Of a DNA stretch of 64,000 nucleotides, positions 60,403 through 64,000 are shown one piece after another. The translations under genes were made by a program, and so were the position numbers. The DNA comes from Marinomonas posidonica_A. GTDB lineage: Bacteria > Pseudomonadota > Gammaproteobacteria > Pseudomonadales > Marinomonadaceae. The notes under the pieces were generated by a model that saw only the letters and a program-made list of their open reading frames with translations, did not search any database and had not been told where the DNA came from. The DNA is taken from positions 175,435 to 239,434 of the forward strand of contig NZ_JBHZSP010000006.1 of the NCBI RefSeq assembly GCF_043643765.1. Direction: 5' to 3'. Within the stretch, counting starts at the first letter, position 1, and the number at the start of each line of letters is the position of its first letter.

Positions 60403-62061
60403 ATGAGCACACGCAGAAGAAAAAAGGCCATTCAGAAAGTTGTTAAACTACTTAATCTCGCGACATCAAGCAATTTGAGTGAGTCTAATTTGGCCTTGCG
60501 CCATGCTGAGTCTTTAATTCGGCAATACAGCATCGCGCAGCGAGAATTGCCGATGTTGCAGCTGTGTGATCGTTCCATGCTTTATAAAGTAAGCTGGGGT
60601 AATAGCGCGCCAAGATTTGTAAAGGAACCTGCTCCGAAAAATGTGCAATCTGATTCGGTGTATCAGCGCCGTTTTAGCGAAAAGTCTACAGTAGATCCTA
60701 ATCGTGCTTATGAGTCAGTTAGAACAATTTTAGATGATATGGAAGAAGATGTGAGCAGTGACGCTAATCATCATTTCAATTCAAAAGAAAGCGATCAGGA
60801 AACTTTCAGACCTGATTCTCAGGTCGAGACCTTTGATGATACGGTTTCAGATATCGATACTTATATGTTAGATGATCAGGATATGGATAATATGGCCGCT
60901 GAAAATCTTGTTGATGATGTTGAAAATGCCAGCAATCAAGAGGAAGAGGAGGTAGTGTCCTCTACCAATGCATTTAATGACAATGTGATTGATGCTGCGC
61001 AGGCATTTCGTCCTGCTCATACTGACTTTGGGGAAGCGCTTAAAACCCAATATTCCACCAGTGATCCAAGTGTGCCGTTTTCAGAGGATGAGTATTGGTC
61101 TGGTGTATACGAAAAATTAGCCGACTTTGATGAGGCAAAAGTTCAGTCTGATATCGAAGATCTGGGTACTCAATTGACTTTGGCTCAAGAAAATCTTCAG
61201 TTAAAGAAGAAAAAGCGTTACGAGCATGAGCAGGAAGAGGTGCTTGAGCGTGCTGAAAGAGCCAGAATTGAGCAGAGCTTTGAAGAAGCAATTGAGCGTG
61301 CTTTTCAAGCGAGAGCCAAATCTTATGAGGCCTGGGAAGCGAGTTGTAATAATATTCGCATGGACCGCTTAAGGGATGAGCAAGAGGCCATTCAGGGCTA
61401 TGAGTCAGTAAGTAAGGCGCTAGAGCAGAATAAAGATGCTTTTCAGCAACACTTGCAGAGAAAAGAAGATTATCGAGCTGCTAAAATTATGCATGAATTG
61501 CGTCGGCAGCTCATGTTGTCAGTCTCGACAGGAAGTGAGGCGAGTACGTCTTACAATAGAGTGATTGAAATCATGGAAGAAAACAGCTTGTCCTTAAAGG
61601 ATCTTGAGTTTTCTGACATCAAGAATAAGAGTTTATTTATTCGTTTGCTAGAACGGGAGTCGGCACTCATTCCTGATGTTCAGGAGCGTGAAGGTTATAC
61701 CGAAGAGATGCTGGATAAGTTCTTAACTTCAAACTATAGCAAGAAAGAAACGAAAAGATCCGAGAATCCTGTTCAGCAAATTCAAAGGTTATTGGTTGCT
61801 GCGAGTGAAGGTGGGCAGTTTGAGGCGCAGAAGAGCTTAGAGCAGGTGCTTTATTTAATGGAGTCAAATGATATTGGTGTTCGAGATATCGGTTATCAAT
61901 ATATCAAAAAATATTCTGTGTTTATTCGTTTGATTAATTGGGAGGCTGAGCAGATTGTATCTTTGCCTGAGCGTGAAAAATTTACCGCAAAAATCTTAGA
62001 AGAGTATATTCAGCACTCTGTGCAGAAGCCCAACTCAACCAAAGAGCACAAAATTAATTAG
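60403..62061 (+). CDS. DUF2786-domain protein with C-terminal repeated modules
   Basis: A 552-residue acidic protein from ATG 60403 (GGAAG upstream). The N-terminus (about 6-50, AIQKVVKLLNLATSS and ALRHAESLIRQYSI) is a DUF2786 helical module. A long Asp/Glu/Ser-rich segment (about 95-205) and a coiled coil (about 225-370) follow. Two similar modules then come near 366-440 and 457-540, sharing SLFIRLLERE / SVFIRLINWE and a three-helix pattern. No catalytic motif, signal or membrane segment is seen. Function is unknown; a scaffold or nucleic-acid-linked role is possible. Confidence 0.75.
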   Translation: MSTRRRKKAIQKVVKLLNLATSSNLSESNLALRHAESLIRQYSIAQRELPMLQLCDRSMLYKVSWGNSAPRFVKEPAPKNVQSDSVYQRRFSEKSTVDPNRAYESVRTILDDMEEDVSSDANHHFNSKESDQETFRPDSQVETFDDTVSDIDTYMLDDQDMDNMAAENLVDDVENASNQEEEEVVSSTNAFNDNVIDAAQAFRPAHTDFGEALKTQYSTSDPSVPFSEDEYWSGVYEKLADFDEAKVQSDIEDLGTQLTLAQENLQLKKKKRYEHEQEEVLERAERARIEQSFEEAIERAFQARAKSYEAWEASCNNIRMDRLRDEQEAIQGYESVSKALEQNKDAFQQHLQRKEDYRAAKIMHELRRQLMLSVSTGSEASTSYNRVIEIMEENSLSLKDLEFSDIKNKSLFIRLLERESALIPDVQEREGYTEEMLDKFLTSNYSKKETKRSENPVQQIQRLLVAASEGGQFEAQKSLEQVLYLMESNDIGVRDIGYQYIKKYSVFIRLINWEAEQIVSLPEREKFTAKILEEYIQHSVQKPNSTKEHKIN

Positions 62062-62073
62062 TTTCCTTCCTGA

Positions 62074-62114
62074 ATATACCCCTTATTCATGTCAATAATA
62101 AGGGGTATATCTTT
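62074..62114 (+). terminator. terminator after the DUF2786 gene
   Basis: ATATACCCCTTATT and AATAAGGGGTATAT form a 14-bp perfect stem with a 9-base loop, followed by CTTTTC. Confidence 0.9.
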
Positions 62115-62204
62115 TCAAAATCCCTCATAAAGCTTTCTTTGCGGCCCCGCATCTTTTACCATTTCGATCTTTGATTCATTCATAATACTCAGCAGGAGAG
62201 AAGC

Positions 62205-63722
62205 ATGAGCATTATTAAAGAAGATGATTTGATTGATAGCGTTGCTGACGCGCTGCAATTTATCTCTTACTACCATCCGCTGGATTTTGTTAATGCGGTT
62301 CATGAGGCTTACGAACGCGAAGAGAGTCAGGCGGCGAAAGACGCCATGGCACAGATTCTAATTAACTCTCGTATGTGTGCGGAAGGTAAGCGTCCTATTT
62401 GTCAGGATACGGGCATCGTTACCGTGTTTGTTAAAGTCGGCATGAACGTGCAGTGGGAATGCACGAAAAGTGTCGCTGACATGATTAACGAGGGTGTACG
62501 TCGCGCTTACCTTCATCCAGATAATGTTCTTCGTGCTTCCATTCTTGATGACCCTGCTGGTGCACGCAAAAACACCAAAGATAACACCCCTGCTGTTATT
62601 CATATGGAAGTGGTTCCAGGTGATACCGTTGAAGTTCATGTGGCAGCTAAAGGTGGTGGTTCGGAAAATAAATCCAAGTTGGCCATGTTGAACCCTTCAG
62701 ATGACATTGTTGAATGGGTTAAGAAAACTGTTCCAACTATGGGGGCTGGCTGGTGCCCGCCAGGTATGTTGGGTATAGGCATCGGTGGTACAGCAGAAAA
62801 AGCCATGGTAATGGCAAAAGAATCTCTGATGGAGCCAATCGATATTCATGAGCTAAAAGCACGCGGTCCGCAAAACCGCGTAGAAGAGTTGCGTTTAGCC
62901 ATCTTTGAAGAAGTCAATAATTTAGGTATCGGTGCGCAAGGTCTGGGCGGTTTAACGACGGTGTTAGACGTTAAAATCATGGATTACCCAACGCATGCCG
63001 CCTCTTTGCCTGTTGCTATGATTCCTAACTGTGCCGCGACTCGTCATGCGCACTTTGTGTTAGATGGTTCTGGTCCTGCGGATTTGGTGCCACCATCTTT
63101 AGATGATTGGCCAGAAATTACATGGGAAGTGGGTGACAGTGTTCGCCGAGTGGATCTTAACGAAATCACACCGGAGCAAGTCAAAGAGTGGCAACCTGGT
63201 GAGACTGTTTTGCTTAATGGCAAGATGCTAACAGGTCGAGATGCCGCTCATAAGAAAATGGTAGAAATGATCGCCAATGGCGAAGAGCTGCCAGTGGATC
63301 TAAAAGGTCGCTTTATTTATTACGTTGGTCCTGTGGATCCTGTAAGAGATGAAGCGGTTGGTCCAGCAGGTCCAACAACAGCGACTCGGATGGATAAATT
63401 TACTCGTACAATCTTAGATGAAACGGGTCTACTTGGTATGATAGGTAAATCTGAACGTGGCCCGATTGCAATTGAAGCAATTAAAGAATTCGGCGCGGTT
63501 TATCTGATGGCTGTTGGCGGCGCTGCGTACTTGGTTTCTAAAGCTATCAAAAAAGCAGATGTGATTGCCTTCCCTGAATTAGGGATGGAAGCCATTTATG
63601 AATTTGATGTCGTGGATATGCCTGTCACGGTTGCCGTTGATTCTCAAGGTACGTCGGTACACATTACTGGCCCTGCAGAGTGGAAGTCTAAGATCGAAGC
63701 TCAAGCGATTGAGATTAAATAA
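62205..63722 (+). CDS. fumA: fumarate hydratase, class I
   Basis: This 505-residue iron-sulfur fumarase, with the alpha and beta halves fused, interconverts fumarate and malate in the TCA cycle. The [4Fe-4S] cysteine motifs include RPICQDTG and MIPNCAATRHAHF; GWCPPGMLGIGIGG and YYVGPVDP are typical of the class. AGGAGA lies six bases before ATG 62205. The class is oxygen-sensitive, so a class II enzyme is probably also encoded elsewhere. FumB or L(+)-tartrate dehydratase-type relatives are alternatives; full length favours FumA. Confidence 0.92.
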   Translation: MSIIKEDDLIDSVADALQFISYYHPLDFVNAVHEAYEREESQAAKDAMAQILINSRMCAEGKRPICQDTGIVTVFVKVGMNVQWECTKSVADMINEGVRRAYLHPDNVLRASILDDPAGARKNTKDNTPAVIHMEVVPGDTVEVHVAAKGGGSENKSKLAMLNPSDDIVEWVKKTVPTMGAGWCPPGMLGIGIGGTAEKAMVMAKESLMEPIDIHELKARGPQNRVEELRLAIFEEVNNLGIGAQGLGGLTTVLDVKIMDYPTHAASLPVAMIPNCAATRHAHFVLDGSGPADLVPPSLDDWPEITWEVGDSVRRVDLNEITPEQVKEWQPGETVLLNGKMLTGRDAAHKKMVEMIANGEELPVDLKGRFIYYVGPVDPVRDEAVGPAGPTTATRMDKFTRTILDETGLLGMIGKSERGPIAIEAIKEFGAVYLMAVGGAAYLVSKAIKKADVIAFPELGMEAIYEFDVVDMPVTVAVDSQGTSVHITGPAEWKSKIEAQAIEIK

Positions 63723-63763
63723 AAACGCTTTATTTAATAATCCATTTGGCTAACTCATTGAAA

Positions 63764-63796
63764 TGCCGTTAATTAAGAAATTAACGGTATTTTTAT
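63764..63796 (+). terminator. terminator after the fumarase gene
   Basis: CCGTTAATT and AATTAACGG form a 9-bp stem around AAGA, followed by TATTTTTATT. Confidence 0.88.
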
Positions 63797-63807
63797 TGAA
63801 AAAACGC

Positions 63808-63835
63808 TTGCATCTCGAATAGAAAGTCGTAATAT
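63808..63835 (+). promoter_or_regulatory. rRNA operon promoter
   Basis: TTGCAT and TAATAT are separated by 16 bases, the short spacing of rrn promoters. A GC-rich discriminator follows (CGACCTCGCC), the feature that makes rrn promoters sensitive to growth rate and ppGpp. The wording resembles E. coli rrn P2. It is 11 bases after the upstream terminator run. Confidence 0.75.
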
Positions 63836-63845
63836 ACACGACCTC

Positions 63846-64000
63846 GCCACAATGTAGTGGCAACGCTCTTTAAAATAGATAATCAGATAATTTGTGTGGG
63901 CGCTCGCTGGGGCTTCAAAAAAGAAATTGAAGTCTTACGAGAGTCAAACACGTCAATTCGCTTTATTAAGTAAAATTGTGAGTGTTTCGAATTTGAGTGA
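63846..64000 (+). other. rRNA operon leader with boxB hairpin and boxA
   Basis: GCCAC-6-GTGGC (63846-63861) is a boxB-like hairpin. It is followed directly by CGCTCTTTAAAA (63864-63875), which matches E. coli rrn boxA (TGCTCTTTAACA) in 10 of 12 bases. Next comes AATCAGATAATTTGTGTGGGCGCTCG, close to the E. coli pre-16S leader. The Nus/SuhB antitermination complex should load here. The sequence ends before the 16S rRNA start, so the rRNA gene itself is not in the window. Confidence 0.85.

Noticed and set aside
1..64000. CRISPR array, prophage, transposase, toxin-antitoxin pair, or tRNA gene.
   Set aside because: I looked for regular repeats, integrase or transposase wording, small paired genes and cloverleaf sequences on both strands and found none I could support.

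Overview
The window reads as chromosomal DNA of a marine gammaproteobacterium of the Oceanospirillales type, most like Marinomonas. This is inferred from gene content and protein wording; no search was run. Base composition is moderately AT-leaning and coding density is high. I see no phage, integrase, insertion sequence, CRISPR array or tRNA gene. Nearly all the DNA is core or conserved accessory sequence, and no gap between genes exceeds 300 bases.

Layout. 1-9.9 kb: the end of fimV, then a long same-strand run truA-trpF-trpB-trpA-accD-folC-dedD-cvpA-purF and metZ (pseudouridylation, tryptophan, fatty acid, folate, division, purine and methionine functions). 9.9-14.2 kb: an RND efflux permease and adaptor on the minus strand. 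14.5-21.5 kb: the ABC-F ATPase uup followed by a tight DUF2760 / Hsp70 / Hsp70-DUF3731 operon, the best candidate here for a poorly described system. 21.5-29.7 kb: mostly single genes, including an exported lipase, a VOC protein with a divergent LysR regulator, a DUF1127 protein, an exported ATP-dependent DNA ligase, an alpha/beta hydrolase, an ArsR regulator with a BigR/SqrR/HlyU-type cysteine pair, xthA, gor and a small outer-membrane barrel. 29.8-35.1 kb: a cytoplasmic PL2 pectate lyase, pepD, and three exported unknown proteins in a row. 35-43 kb: a ferredoxin-domain protein, sbcD-sbcC and minCDE. 43-50 kb: a di-haem peroxidase under a probable Fur box, an aldo/keto reductase, a second EF-G (fusA2), a CPA2 antiporter and an SH3-domain membrane protein.

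50-56 kb is a sulfur region: sulfite reductase (cysI) with its DUF934 partner, nfuA, a DAHP synthase, a TauE/SafE anion exporter and the regulator cysB. 56-62 kb holds wrbA-arsC, proS, an SMP-30 protein, a HIT protein and an unusual acidic DUF2786 protein with three copies of a helical module. The last genes are a class I fumarase and, at the very end, the promoter, boxB/boxA antiterminator and leader of an rRNA operon whose 16S gene should begin just beyond base 64000.

The clearest working units are the trp/acc/fol/pur housekeeping run, the chaperone operon, sbcDC, minCDE, the cys genes with CysB, and the Fur-box/peroxidase unit. Many units are closed by strong hairpin terminators, listed individually.
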